DNA of 64,000 nucleotides from Owenia fusiformis (taxonomy: Eukaryota; Annelida; Polychaeta; Sabellida; Oweniidae). The notes below the pieces were generated by a model. The model was not told the DNA's origin, searched no databases, and was given only the letters and a program-made list of their open reading frames with translations. The stretch is taken from NCBI GenBank assembly GCA_903813345.2, contig CAIIXF020000007.1:1061730-1125729 (forward strand), in the 5' to 3' direction. Both the position numbers and the translations under genes were made by a program. How positions within the stretch are numbered: position 1 is the first letter of the stretch; every line of letters starts with the position of its first letter. Of this stretch, positions 1 through 11,344 are shown one piece after another.

Positions 1-335
1 TAATATTTTAACTATTTGTACCTTCAAATTTCCATAAATTACCGTAATGTAAAAAGTGGAGTTAACGACGGCGAATGGTCCTTATTCTGACACGGACTTG
101 TCTTATAATCCCTAGGTGAACGACTGCGAATTGTACACAACGTGATAAAAATAACGATTAGGAATTGTCTTGTAATGGTATTTATACGTTCCGTTGCTTG
201 ATGAATTGTCTATGCTTCTGGAAAAGTTGCACTTAGTATGATTATGTTTTAGAGGAGGTTTTGTACTAAATATTCACACATTTTGTAATTTCAGTTCCCA
301 GAAACAAGTGCCACGAATGTACTTTTAAAAGTGCA
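1..335. other. AT-rich sequence, nothing recognised
   Basis: No coding region, repeat or RNA gene could be supported here on either strand. It ends where the dispersed GGCCATTTT-type repeat begins. Confidence 0.4.
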
Positions 336-1350
336 GATAAAAATATATTCTTTGAACACTTCAAGAGGGACCATCCCTCAGATTTATTATCCCATCGAAC
401 AAAGTTCGGAGAGATATAGGGAACGCCTCCGTCCGTCCGTCTGTCCGTACGTACGTACATACGTCCGTCCGGGCAATAACTCAAATACAGTTGGCCCAAT
501 TTTGTTCATATTTTGTACACATATACCCTATGGGGGTAGAAATTCTGTTCGTAAGCCGATTTTCAAAATGGCCACTCATTTAAAAATGGCGGCCATTTTA
601 GTGCCGATTTTACAGTAATTTAGGTGCAATATGTAAAACTGTAATAGCAATATGTTTTAAAAATGAAAAAATTATATAGGACATTAATAAAGCTAGAAAT
701 GTAGATATTTAAGAAGCACATGGCAGCCATCTTGAAAAATGGCGGCCTTAACTCGTTATTTTGCGATTTTTATAAATATATAAAAAAATGTAAAGAAAAT
801 AAAAAAAAAAATTTTGCGATTTTTGCTGTAACTCGAAAAGTAGTGGAGCGATTTTGGTCATATTTGGTATGTGAATACTATAAGCATGGCACACTGTCTA
901 ATGGCACTTTTGGTAGAAGGCGGCCATTTTGAAAAATGGCGGCCTTTACTCGTTATTTTACGATTTTTGCTGTCGAAAAGTAGTGGATCGATTTTGTTCA
1001 TATTTGGTATGTGAATACTATAAGCATGGCACACTGTCTAATGACACTTTTGGTAGAAGGCGGCCATTTTGAAAAATGGCCGCCATTTTAACGTTTTTTA
1101 CTATAACTGGAAAAGTAGTGGAGCGATTTTGTTCATATTTAGTATGTGAATACTATAAGTATGACACACTGTCTAATGACACTTTTGGTAGAAGTCGGCC
1201 ATTTTGGAAAATGGCCGCCATTTTAACTTATTTTACTATAACTCGAAAAATAGTGGAGCGATTTTGTTCATATTTGGTATGTGAGTACTATAGGCATGGC
1301 ACACTGTCTAATGACACTTTTGGTAGAAGGTGGCCATTTTGAAAAATGGA
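336..1350 (+). repeat. Dispersed repeat with internal ~136-bp tandem units
   Basis: The stretch starts with a CGTCCGTC / ACGTACGT simple-sequence block at about 425-475. It continues with AAAATGGCGGCCATTTT-like palindromic motifs. From about 770 to 1350 a unit of about 136 bp is repeated roughly four times; the motif TTTTGGTAGAAGGCGGCCAT recurs near 908, 1045, 1181 and 1317. A related copy lies inverted at about 47560-48055, including the ACGTACGT block, so this is a dispersed family. The short open frames inside are by-products of the tandem unit and have no recognisable domain. The class of element is unknown. Confidence 0.75.
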
Positions 1351-1685
1351 TGTGCTATATACTTTGTTTGTAAATATGCCAGCCATGGCTGTTCGATGGG
1401 ATTTGCTATGCTTTGGCGTTGCTGTTGTCTAGTTCAGGCTTGACGTCCCTTTTCGTGATAAAGGCATATGGCGTTACAAAACACAGGATTATGGATTCCG
1501 GATGTGTGATAAATTAGGCTCAAAGCTGTCATTTGATTATGGCACCTCGATAAAGGAGGAAGAATACGTTGAACCCAGTCCTCTTCAGAAGCACATATGC
1601 GATTCACAGAGAGAACAACGTTAACCCCTGTGAAAAGAGAGCTTAGCTTTTCATATGATGAAATCGAAGATGTAATAACCTTTTC

Positions 1686-2361
1686 AATAACAAGTCAACA
1701 TCATTAACTGGAATATTTAGGTCACATCCAAATGGTTAAATCTAAAAAATATTCTTTTGACAATTGCTTCTCATTTATACCATTTTAAATCATGATTTTC
1801 ATTCACAATGTGGCTACTTTCATTATGAATCGGTAAAAATATAAACTAAGTATATGCAAATTACAGGGTGTCCGAAAGTAAAGATGCAAATACTCTAATT
1901 TTAAGAGATTTAGGATTTTCGCATAGAAATTGCTACAGATTGTAGAGGAACATTACAATGTGTCTACCAAATCTCATTGCACATAGTCTAAACCTGTAAT
2001 GATTCCCTAATTCAACCTTGACAAGTATCTCTTAATACGTTTTATTAATGATGATCATTTAGAATCACTCAGACAACTTCTTCCACTGTCCTCATCCACT
2101 CTGATGGTTTGTTGGAAATCAATAAAGTTTATGGAGCTGTTCCACACTTAAAAATGGTTCATTGTGTTCTACAAGTCAGAAACGTTCCAATAACACAAGT
2201 CAGAAACGTTCCAATAACAAGTCAACATCATTAACTGGAATATTTAGGTCACATCCAAATGGTTAAATCTAAAAAATATTCTTTCGACAATTGCTTCTCA
2301 TTTATACCATTTTAAATCATGATTTTCGTTCACAATGTGGCTACTTTCATTATGAATCGGT
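1686..2361. repeat. ~148-bp direct duplication flanking a truncated mariner end
   Basis: About 148 bp at 1686-1832 (beginning ATAACAAGTCAACATCATTA) recurs nearly identically at 2213-2361. Between the copies, from about 1865, lies sequence beginning CAGGGTGTCCGAAAGTAAAG. This matches the left end of the mariner relic at 9682 for about 145 bp, with no matching right end seen. It is therefore a truncated mariner end lying between duplicated host sequence. Confidence 0.6.
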
Positions 2362-3515
2362 GTATTCATTGGATACAAGGCAGGCTGGTGATTATAAGGC
2401 AAAATAGGTAAAAACACTGGCAGAATCGCTCGCATCCCGAAATAACAAGACTATAGCAAACGGTTCGTACAAAAAAAGGCGTTTGCGGGTGCCTGAAGAT
2501 AGGGTATATAGTATGGTAAGTTATCTAATTGTATTATATTTACATAAAGTCAAGTGAAAGCAATTTCATAACCAAATTTACAAACCTACCTCTACTCTTT
2601 TCACTAAATCAAGTCCAAATGGTTATGAAAAACAAGTCCGGAACGATTTACGTTGGGTAGTATCGGAGACCGTGTAAATATCTCTAACTGATAGTTTAGT
2701 CAAAATTAGTTGTGGACTTCAATTACAGGGTATTGTAATGAGTTTTATTTTCTTGTAAAATAAAATGTGACTTACAATGTGGAAGCCATTTAAACTTTTT
2801 CAAGAAATCTTTATGAAACTTTCAGATTTGTAGTGATGTGATATTTCAACAAAATAAGTGGTGATCATATTGAAATTTGATATTTTACTAGACCTTAGAC
2901 CTTATTGCTAACCTGATGATATTTAAGGTTTGGGAAAGAAAAAAAATGAACAAACTTTAATAGCGTTACTGTGTGAAAACAAACTTGTTCTACATAAATT
3001 CTCTGATATAAATATATTTGTGCATGCCTAAATGTGATAAGTGCTGGCCAAACATTGTAAAAATGAGGTTGTCATATAGTAATTACCTTAATTGTATCTA
3101 ACAAATGACTTCATTGCATGCTATATCTCATTTAAGGTTATAGATCTGTCAAATGTGAACCATATACAGTATGGAAGTTATCAAAGGAAATATGTTTTTA
3201 TTAATTTATGAACTGATAAACTCAAAAGTTAATTTTAAAAAAAATCATCGAGATTTGACCTAAATTTGGACTGAAGTTACAAACATTGGATATTGTCAAA
3301 TGTAAATGAATTCAAATAGAAATAATTTGAGATGAAATACTGGAAAACATGGGGTTTCAAAATAAGAGCTCAAACAACTATTCTTGAAAGAGCAAGTGTT
3401 GTATTTCTTATCAAGTTTTTGGGGTATCATATGCCATTGATATAATTTTAAAGTAATTAAATCATAGGTAATTGAGTAAAAGAAGGGTCATATTTGATTT
3501 ATCATAAAAATGAAA
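2362..3515. other. AT-rich intergenic sequence, nothing recognised
   Basis: No gene, tandem repeat or inverted-repeat element could be supported in this stretch. Confidence 0.35.
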
Positions 3516-3517
3516 TA

Positions 3518-5102
3518 CAGTAAAACCTGTCTAATCCGAACACCCATGGGACCAGCCAAAAGCATTCAAATTGGCAGGTGTTCAAATTTCGAGGATATTA
3601 TTGGTCGGGGGGGGGATTTCCATTGTTCAGTCCACTATATTGAACACTTAATACTTAGTCAGAAAACAATACATGTTGTTGATGAGTTTATTCTACAATA
3701 GGCCTATAGCCTACATGTATATGCTATATTTTATTTACATTTTGAACAATTTCATTATTTTTGGAAAAATAACTCTTTAATTTTGGCGAAAACTTTGTAA
3801 TACACTGAATACGTATATGATAGTCTTGTACAAAATCTTATGCTTATTAAATGACTTATCTCATATTATGGTTACATAACACTGCTTTACTTTAGCTTGA
3901 AAAAGTCCTTCATTGTTTTTTGTTTCTTGGCACTTTTAGCATTAGCAATATTTGAGTAGATATTGAGGCATTTTAGTGATAGGATATTACGAAGTTGAAT
4001 TTTTTCTCTTTCTCGTGATATAATCTTGTCTGCAAATGTGTCTGTGTTGTCTTTGTGATTATAAAACATTTACTGATTGAACCCTAGCTATCATAACAGA
4101 CCCATGGGATATAAAACAGTTAAGACTTGTTCATAATCCAAATCAAAAACATCCAGTTAATTTAAAATAAGGATAAACCAATTAACTCCCAGATTCTCAC
4201 CTTTCTCTTAATCCAATTCAAAAACATCCAGGTAATTTCTAATAATGATAAAACAATTATAATCTTGTCTGCAAATGTGTCTGTGTTGTCTCTGTGATTA
4301 TAAAACATTAACTGATTGAATCCTAGCTATCATAACGGACCCATGGGATATAAAACAGTTAAGACTTGTTCATAATCCAAATCAAAAACATCCAGTTAAT
4401 TTAAAATAAGGATAAACCAATTATCTCCCAGATTCTCACCTTTCTCTTAATCCAAATCAAAAACATCCAGGTAATTTCTAATAATGATAAAACAATTATA
4501 ATCTTGTCTGCAAATGTGTCTGTGTTGTCTCTGTGATTATAAACCATTTACTGATTGAATCTTAGCTATCATAACAGACCCATGGGATATAAAACAGTTA
4601 AGACTTGTTCATAATCCAAATCAAAAACATCCAGTTAATTCAAAATAAGGATAAACCAATTATCTTCTTGATTCACACCTTTCTCTTAATCCAAACATAA
4701 AACATTCAGTTCTTTTCTAATAGGATAAACCAATTAACTCCCGTATTCGCACCTTTCCTGTTGTTTTCCACAATTAGGGATGTCATTGAGACTTAAATAA
4801 GTTAATTAGGACAATATTGGTTCTTTGATTACATTGCATATGTAAAGATAATAAGAACTATAACATTGACTCAATATGTGGCTATTATTGAAATGTCCAG
4901 ACATTTGATTTCTGATAAAATGTTCAGATTAGACAGGTCAGTTTTTCAAATCTGGTTGTTCACTGTTCAGATTAGGAGGTGTTCAGATTTCAAGGTTCTA
5001 TTAACATGGGAGTCAATGGGAGGAAAAAATGGGACCGAAAAAAAGTGTTCAAATTGGAAGGTGTTCGGATTAGCCAGGTGTTCAGATGTACAGGTTCTAC
5101 TG
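3518..5102. mobile_element. Decayed pogo/Tigger-like DNA transposon
   Basis: The left end reads CAGTAAAACCTGTCTAATCC and the inverted right end reads CAGTAGAACCTGTACATCTG, both continuing into GAACACC. Each end is flanked by TA (3516-3517 and 5103-5104), as expected for TA target duplication. Length is 1.59 kb. No intact transposase remains. A minus-strand frame at 3887-4069 ending in KTMKDFFKLK could be a remnant, but this is weak. Three tandem copies of about 240 bp occupy 4019-4735 inside. Assignment to pogo/Tigger rests on the terminal sequence and TA target; another Tc1/mariner-related family is possible. Confidence 0.65.
4019..4735. repeat. ~240-bp tandem repeat, three copies
   Basis: The motif TATAATCTTGTCTGCAAATG starts at 4019, 4258 and 4498, giving a unit of about 239-240 bp with high identity; the third copy diverges near its end. 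The array lies inside the decayed pogo-like element. Confidence 0.85.
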
Positions 5103-5282
5103 TATTTCTGTTTTTTTCTTGAAATTCACTCTCTCAAATTTACATATGTCAAATGATAAGCCTTGTTCTGGTAAAATACCAGCTTCTGAAATATTGACAT
5201 TTTCAGCCCACCCTGTGCATCATATTTATAATTGTATATATGGCAGTACAGTATAAACAGTATTAATATCTAAAACACTCAC

Positions 5283-5492
5283 GCTTGGTGGAAAGTGAAG
5301 ATATGAGCTATAATCATATTGTGATTTGCTTGTCATTCCCATTCTCTCCAGGGGGACCATGGTCTCCAAATCATCCTTCTGTGAATTGACTAAGCCATTT
5401 GTGTTAACATCAATATAACTTGAACGGTCAAACCGTTCATGTTCTGGTATAATTCCAATACTTTTCAGGACAGTGTAAGTGATACCTCTTTT
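5283..5492 (-). CDS. Astacin-like (M12A) exon, active-site region, zinc ligands lost
   Basis: The open exon has acceptor TTTCCAG and donor GTGAGT; read from AAAAGAGG it is 70 codons. The peptide contains YTVLKSIGIIPEHERFDR, then a YID motif and YDYSSYLHF. This order and spacing match the astacin zinc site (HExxHxxGxxHExxRxDR) and Met-turn (YDYxSxMHY). The conserved G, E, R and DR are present, but the three His and the catalytic Glu are Y, K, P and T, and the Met-turn Met is Leu. It would therefore be a non-catalytic homologue. The upstream exon at 8681-8825 ends in phase 2, so either an exon is unseen between them or an AAAAG acceptor 5 nt downstream is used (exon start 5487). The family call is from memory of the motif. 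Confidence 0.55.
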
Positions 5493-5599
5493 CTGGAAAG
5501 TAATAAAGCAAATATGTAATTATATTTTTTTGTCATACCGAAGGATGTATAGATGTGCTGAATAATGACTTTCCAGTAGCCGAGAAAATAAAGAATCAT

Positions 5600-7875
5600 A
5601 ATTTAACATTTAACCTCCTTTATTACCAAGAATACTTAAACATTGATATAAGCACCATTAAGGTAGATAATGATCTGAATATTTACATCGAAACATGCAT
5701 GGTTCAGGTAAATAAGGTTGACCATCACACCTCCTTTATTACCTAGAATACTAATATTGAAACATGCATGGTTCAGGTAAATATGATTGGCCATCACACC
5801 TCCTTTATTACCCAGAATACTTAGACTGAAACATGCATGGTTCAGGCAAATATGATCGACCATCACACCTCCTTTTATTACCCAGAATACTTACACTGAA
5901 ACATGCATGGTTCAGGTAAATATGATTGACCATCACACCTCCTTTATTACACAGAATACTTACACTGAAACATGCATGGTTCAGGTAAATATGATTGACC
6001 ATCACGGCTCCTTTATTACCCAAAATACTTACATTGAAACATGCATGGTTCAGGTTTAATATGATTGACCATCACACCTCCTTTATTACACAGAATACTA
6101 ATATTGAAACATGCATGGTTCAGATTTTAAATGATTGACCATCACACCTCCTTTATTACCCAGAATACTTACACTGAAACATACATGGTTCAGGCAAATA
6201 TGATCGACCATCAAACCTCCTTTATTACACAGAATGCATGATTCAGGTTTTATATGGTTGACCACCACACCTCCTTTATTACCCAGAATACTTACACTGA
6301 AACATGCATGGTTCAGGTAAATATGGTTGACTGTCACACCTCCTTTATTACCCCAAATACTTACATTTAAACATGCATGGTTCAGGTGAATATGATTGAC
6401 CATCACGCCTCCTTTATTACCCAGAATACTTACATTTAAACACCCATGGCTCAGGTAAATATGATTGACCATCACGCCTCCTTTATTACCCAGAATGCTT
6501 ACACTGAAACATGCATGGTTCAGGTAAATATGATTGACCATCACGGCTCCTTTATTACCCAAAATACTTACATTGAAACATGCATGGTTCAGGTTTAATA
6601 TGATTGACCATCACGCCTCCTTTATTACCCAGAATACTTACATTTAAACACCCATGGCTCAGGTAAATATGATTGACCATCACACCTCCTTTATTACCAA
6701 GAATACTTACATTTAAACACCCATGGCTCAGGTAAATATGATTGACCATCACGCCTCCTTTATTACCCAAAATACTTACATTTAAACACCCATGGCTCAG
6801 GTAAATATGATTGACCATCACGCCTCCTTTATTACCCAAAATACTTACATTTAAACACGCATGGTTCAGGTGAATATGATTGACCATCACGCCTCCTTTA
6901 TTACCCAGAATACTTACATTTAAACACCCATGGCTCAGGTAAATATGATTGACCATCACGCCTCCTTTATTACCCAAAATACTTACATTTAAACACGCAT
7001 GGTTCAGGTGAATATGATTGACCATCACACCTCCTTTATTACCAAGAATACTTACATTTAAACACCCATGGCTCAGGTAAATATGATTGACCATCACGCC
7101 TCCTTTATCACCCAAAATACTTACATTTAAACACGCATGGTTCAGGTGAATATGATTGACCATCACGCCTCCTTTATTACCCAGAATACTTACATTTAAA
7201 CACCCATGGCTCAGGTAAATATGATTGACCATCACACCTCCTTTATTACCCAAAATACTTACATTTAAACACGCATGGTTCAGGTAAATATGATTGACCA
7301 TCACGCCTCCTTTATTACCCAGAATACTTACATTTAAACACCCATGGCTCAGGTAAATATGATTGACCATCACGCCTCCTTTATTACCCAGAATACTTAC
7401 ATTTAAACACGCATGGTTCAGGTGAATATGATTGACCATCACGCCTCCTTTATTACCCAGAATACTTACATTTAAACACCCATGGCTCAGGTAAATATGA
7501 TTGACCATCACGCCTCCTTTATTACCCAAAATACTTACATTTAAACACGCATGGTTCAGGTAAATATGATTGACCATCACGCCTCCTTTATTACCCAAAA
7601 TACTTACATTTAAACACGCATGGTTCAGGTGAATATGATTGACCATCACGCCTCCTTTATTACCCAGAATACTTACATTTAAACATGCATGGTTCAGGTG
7701 AATATGATTGACCATCACGCCTCCTTTATTACCCAAAATACTTACATTTAAACACGCATGGTTCAGGTAAATATGATTGACCATCACGCCTCCTTTATTA
7801 CCCAGAATACTTACATTTAAACATGCATGGTTCAGGTAAATATGATTGACCATCACGCCTCCTTTATTACCCAGA
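5600..7875. repeat. 69-bp minisatellite, ~33 copies
   Basis: The 69-bp unit contains GATTGACCATCACGCCTCCT and a palindromic ATGCAT or CCATGG variant. Copies are more diverged from about 5600 to 6350 and very uniform from about 6600 to 7875. Because 69 is divisible by three, the minus strand stays open for 433 codons (7856-6555) as a 23-residue repeat. The array lies in what appears to be an intron of the astacin-like gene. No signal peptide or recognised domain flanks the open frame, so a tandem-repeat by-product is more likely than a protein. Confidence 0.92.
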
Positions 7876-8099
7876 GTTGCCTCACATCTAAAAATGTGTT
7901 ATACATATATAGATTATTGATTATAAATAATCATGAATTATATATTGTAGGCAATGGAATAAGAAGGGATAGAGATACAATCTTTTCAAAAACCATACCA
8001 ATTTCCCTTTTCATTATTTGAGTCAGATTACCATTACCCTTTGCATTCGTTTGACTTCACTTCTTCAAAGAGAGCTTCGTCTTCACTCTTTCAAACTAA

Positions 8100-8300
8100 A
8101 ATAAACCTGTGAACTCACCGCACCAATCAGTGTTCGTCGGCCAAATTTGACCGACGTTCTATATATGGTCATTCCTTCTGACGTCATCGTTGAGCCCGGA
8201 ATTGACCAATGACACGCGCATATTTAATTAGAACGCATTTGGCGTATGTTTCATCAAGCTCGCTGATTGGTGGAAGAAAGGTCAGCGCGTATGTCAATTT
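8100..8300. promoter_or_regulatory. Possible promoter: CCAAT boxes, CRE-like site, TATA-like site
   Basis: Three CCAAT motifs (near 8133, 8203 and, inverted, 8257), a palindromic TGACGTCA at about 8179-8186 and a TATATA stretch near 8160 lie within 150 bp, in a locally more GC-rich patch. No transcript start can be shown, and such motifs occur by chance. Confidence 0.25.
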
Positions 8301-8680
8301 TACCCAAACTGTCACCGGTACCTGTCGTGGGGATAAGCTACTAAACTGTAATATGGTCTCTACTAGGCAGAGTGTAGTTTAACTAGACTCTGCACGCAGG
8401 GTAGATTACCATGAAGATTTCCATGAGGGATTATTCGAAAACAACTCTTAGACTTTAGAGAAGATATCCATGATATAAAATGATGTGTAAAATTGTTACA
8501 CTTTTTCAAAAATTACTATCGTCTCTTCTACTCCCGGGGTTAAAGTTTACTTCAGGTTAGTTTGTGTCAAAGTGATTCGGGATGGAGTGATATCAAAACA
8601 AATTCCTGATTTGGTATGATGAATTTTTACTTTTACGAATCAACATCAACTTTTGACATATTTTCAGGATTATTACTTAC

Positions 8681-8825
8681 ATTTCTCTATAATGGTCTAA
8701 GTGGAATTTTATCCTTGGATCTGGCATTGAAACTGTTTCTTCAACTACAGCAGGCTCAAAGTCAAGACACGTATCAGCCTCCAATTGAGACAATACCCCT
8801 TCAATGGTGGTAATCTCAGCTGCAC
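8681..8825 (-). CDS. Astacin-like exon, N-terminal catalytic-domain segment
   Basis: The exon runs between acceptor TTTATAG and donor GTAAGT. It encodes AAEITTIEGVLSQLEADTC and then LDFEP, ending near PRIKFHLDHYRE. The pattern FSxxE...I...L...E..TCxxFxP is the astacin N-terminal helix and first conserved Cys. It starts by completing a codon left with one base by the exon at 11108-11339, so the two splice phases agree, which supports a single gene. It ends with two bases of a codon. Confidence 0.5.
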
Positions 8826-9455
8826 CTATAAAGCAATTAGCCAGGATTAAGGTGGGATATCAGCTACAGCTATAACACAATGCATGCTGGGACAAAGGTG
8901 GGTTACTAGCTGCAGTTATAAAGCAATGCATGCCGGAATCAAGAAGGGATATCAGCTGCAGCTATAAAGCAATGCATGCCGGAATCAAGAAGGGATATCA
9001 GCTGCAGCTATAACGCAATGCATGCCGGAATCAAGAAGGGATATCAGCTGCAGCTATAACGCAATGCATGCCGGAATCAAGAAGGGATATCAGCTGCAGC
9101 TATAACGCAATGCATGCCGGAATCAAGAAGGGATATCAGCTGCAGCTATAACGCAATGCATGCCGGAATCAAGAAGGGATATCAGCTGCAGCTACTGTAT
9201 AAAGCAATGCATGCCAGGTGGGTTACTAGCTGCAGTTATAAAGCAGTGCATGTTAGGATTAAGGTGGGTTACTAGCTGCAGTTATAAAGCAATGCATGCT
9301 AGGACTAAGGTGGGTTACTAGCTGCAGTTATAAAGCAGTGCATGTTATGATTAAGGTGTGATATAAGCTACAGCTATAAAGCAATACATGTCAGGATTAA
9401 GGTATGATATCAGCTGCAGCGTTAAGGTAATGCATGCCAGGATTAAGGTAGGCAG
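8826..9455. repeat. 46-bp minisatellite, ~13 copies
   Basis: The unit contains GGGATATCAGCTGCAGCTAT and AATGCATGCCGGAATCAAGA, spaced exactly 46 bp in the central copies (for example 8946 and 8992). Outer copies are diverged. The array begins directly at the acceptor side of the astacin-like exon at 8681-8825, so it occupies the end of its upstream intron. Confidence 0.9.
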
Positions 9456-9681
9456 AGTATGATAATTTTGGGATAAGTTTGCTTAGCTAGAACTAGCAAC
9501 TGAAACAACTGGGTGAATAGACAGCATATTATAAGACTGTTTAAATCTGCATTACTAATGACAGAAACTTAGCATCAAAGTCTTTATTCCGACTACTAAT
9601 TATTTCTTCTGCTGGACCTTAATTAGTACTTAATAATACTTTGCAATTCTTGATGCAATTAATCAAATCCATCCTCATATA

Positions 9682-10746
9682 TAGGGTGTCCGGAAAGTAA
9701 AGATACAAATACTCTTATTTTAAGAAATTTGAGTTTTTTGAAATGAAATTGCTACAGATTGTAGAGAAACAATATTACAATATATCTACCAACTTTCATC
9801 ACATATAGTCTAAATGTGTTTAAGTTACGGTTGTTATGGTTACGGATACGAGGGGTATGCGGAGCAGTTCCAGAACAACGCTAAAAAGTGAAAAATTGCT
9901 AAAAGACAACCATTTGAAACAGTGTTTTTTGTTGTATTTTCTATCAATGTTTTGTTTAGTTCATCATTGTATTATTGCTGCCATAGTGTTTTCTTTTATA
10001 TAATGATGCCATTGCTACATATCAGAACTATGTTATGTCACTAACCAGTATAATGAAAGAAATATTATACAAGTGCCTAGAAGAATGGTCCCTGGCCATT
10101 ATAGTAGGAAAGTCAATATTGCATCTCCACAATGCACCAATACACAAAGCAAAAAACAAATCTTACAGTTGAGTGTCTTGACATTAAACCTTTCTATACA
10201 ATGCCCCATATTCACCTGATAAAGCCTCTTTAGACTTCTACTTTTTAATGACCATTTGAAAGCAATATTTGTAAAAAGTTCAACATACAAATGAGACTCA
10301 GCTGGAAGCCAATGTTATCAGGAATCTAAGAGATGGATAGCAGCGGTTTTGCCAGGCCTTTGAATCGCCGGTCAAGATGCACCAAGAATGTATAGATAAT
10401 GGGGAAAATACTGAATATTCAATGATAGTAGTAATATGAAATGATCAAATAATGTTAAAGTACTAATCCTTATGCTGTTGTGGTACATAATTTGAAATAA
10501 TATAGGAATAGATGGTGGAGTGCCAAGATCATATGAGAAGGAAAGAGATTTGTAGAACACAGTTGTGACGTTGCTCCACTTACCCTCGACTCTCGTTATC
10601 ATAACAACCATAACTTTTTCATTTTGAAACTAAAAGTCATGACAGTTGTAGCATATATTCTTATAATGTCATTCTACGATCTGTAGCAATTTCATCTCAT
10701 AACAGGTAAATCTCTTGAAATGAGAGCATTTGTATCTTTAATATAG
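9682..10746. mobile_element. Mariner-type transposon relic
   Basis: The left end reads TAGGGTGTCCGGAAAGTAAA; the right end is its diverged inverted copy, and both share an internal GAAATTGCTACAGAT motif. Plus-strand translation near 10120-10300 gives HNAPIHKAK and later a diverged YSPD-like segment, resembling the catalytic region of mariner transposases but full of stops. It is inactive. It is the same family as the truncated end at 1865. Confidence 0.7.
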
Positions 10747-11107
10747 GTGTTTAATAAATGAATATCTACTGAGATGATTGTATAGAGGTAAATATATTGA
10801 CAAAGACAGAACTCTTAAAGAAAGTGTTTTAAAATTTATTCTTTCCCTAAATATTATTAATGTACACTAGTAACTGATGCTGTAACAATTAAAGGCATGG
10901 AGAATGCAAAATCCTTCTTTTAGTCATCATGTAAAGTGCGTAGTCGCAAATTCATATTGAATCATTTTATGTAACTATATTTTGTAAATAATTAAGTAAA
11001 AGCTAGCCTATAATGCTAAGAAGCGCTTGGCAGCTCATTTGAAATTGTAATTTTTTAGATACTATGAATAAATATAACATGAAATGAAAAAAAAATTGAA
11101 TACTTAC

Positions 11108-11339
11108 TGAAAGATGTATCTGTTTGTAAATCATATTTTACAACAGCTGGCCAAGTAGCTTCACTGGGATCATCTAGAGCTTCTGCACGTTTATTTCTTT
11201 GAGGGACACCATTAACCAGTGCTACAATAATATGATTTCCAAAGGCCTGTATTTTATGCCATTTATTGGAACCCAGTGGAAGGAATGGCACTTGCCAACT
11301 CCAAACCTTTGACTGATTCGTATTAATTCTAATTTTCAT
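11108..11339 (-). CDS. Astacin-like exon, propeptide and mature N-terminus
   Basis: The open exon ends at donor GTAAGT (TTTCA before it). The peptide contains GVPQRNKRAEALDDPSEATW and then PAVVKYDLQTDTSF. NKR looks like a basic propeptide-processing site and W..V.Y like the start of an astacin catalytic domain. It leaves one base, completed by the two leading bases of the exon at 8681-8825. The 5' boundary is uncertain: an ATG at 11339 opens the frame, but an ATTAG just inside could be an acceptor, in which case upstream exons are unseen. This gene is the downstream neighbour of NDUFA10 on the same strand. 3' exons beyond 5283 were not found. Confidence 0.45.
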
Positions 11340-11344
11340 TCAAA

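Noticed and set aside
6555-7856. 433-residue minus-strand open frame as a real repeat protein
   Set aside because: It follows directly from a 69-bp tandem repeat (divisible by three); no signal peptide, flanking domain or splice context supports it.
8826-9455. CRISPR-like array
   Set aside because: Units are contiguous 46-bp tandem copies without unique spacers, and the genome is eukaryotic.
11108-11339. Last exon of NDUFA10
   Set aside because: NDUFA10 already ends in frame with a typical C-terminus and stop at 13505; this exon continues in phase into an astacin-like exon instead.
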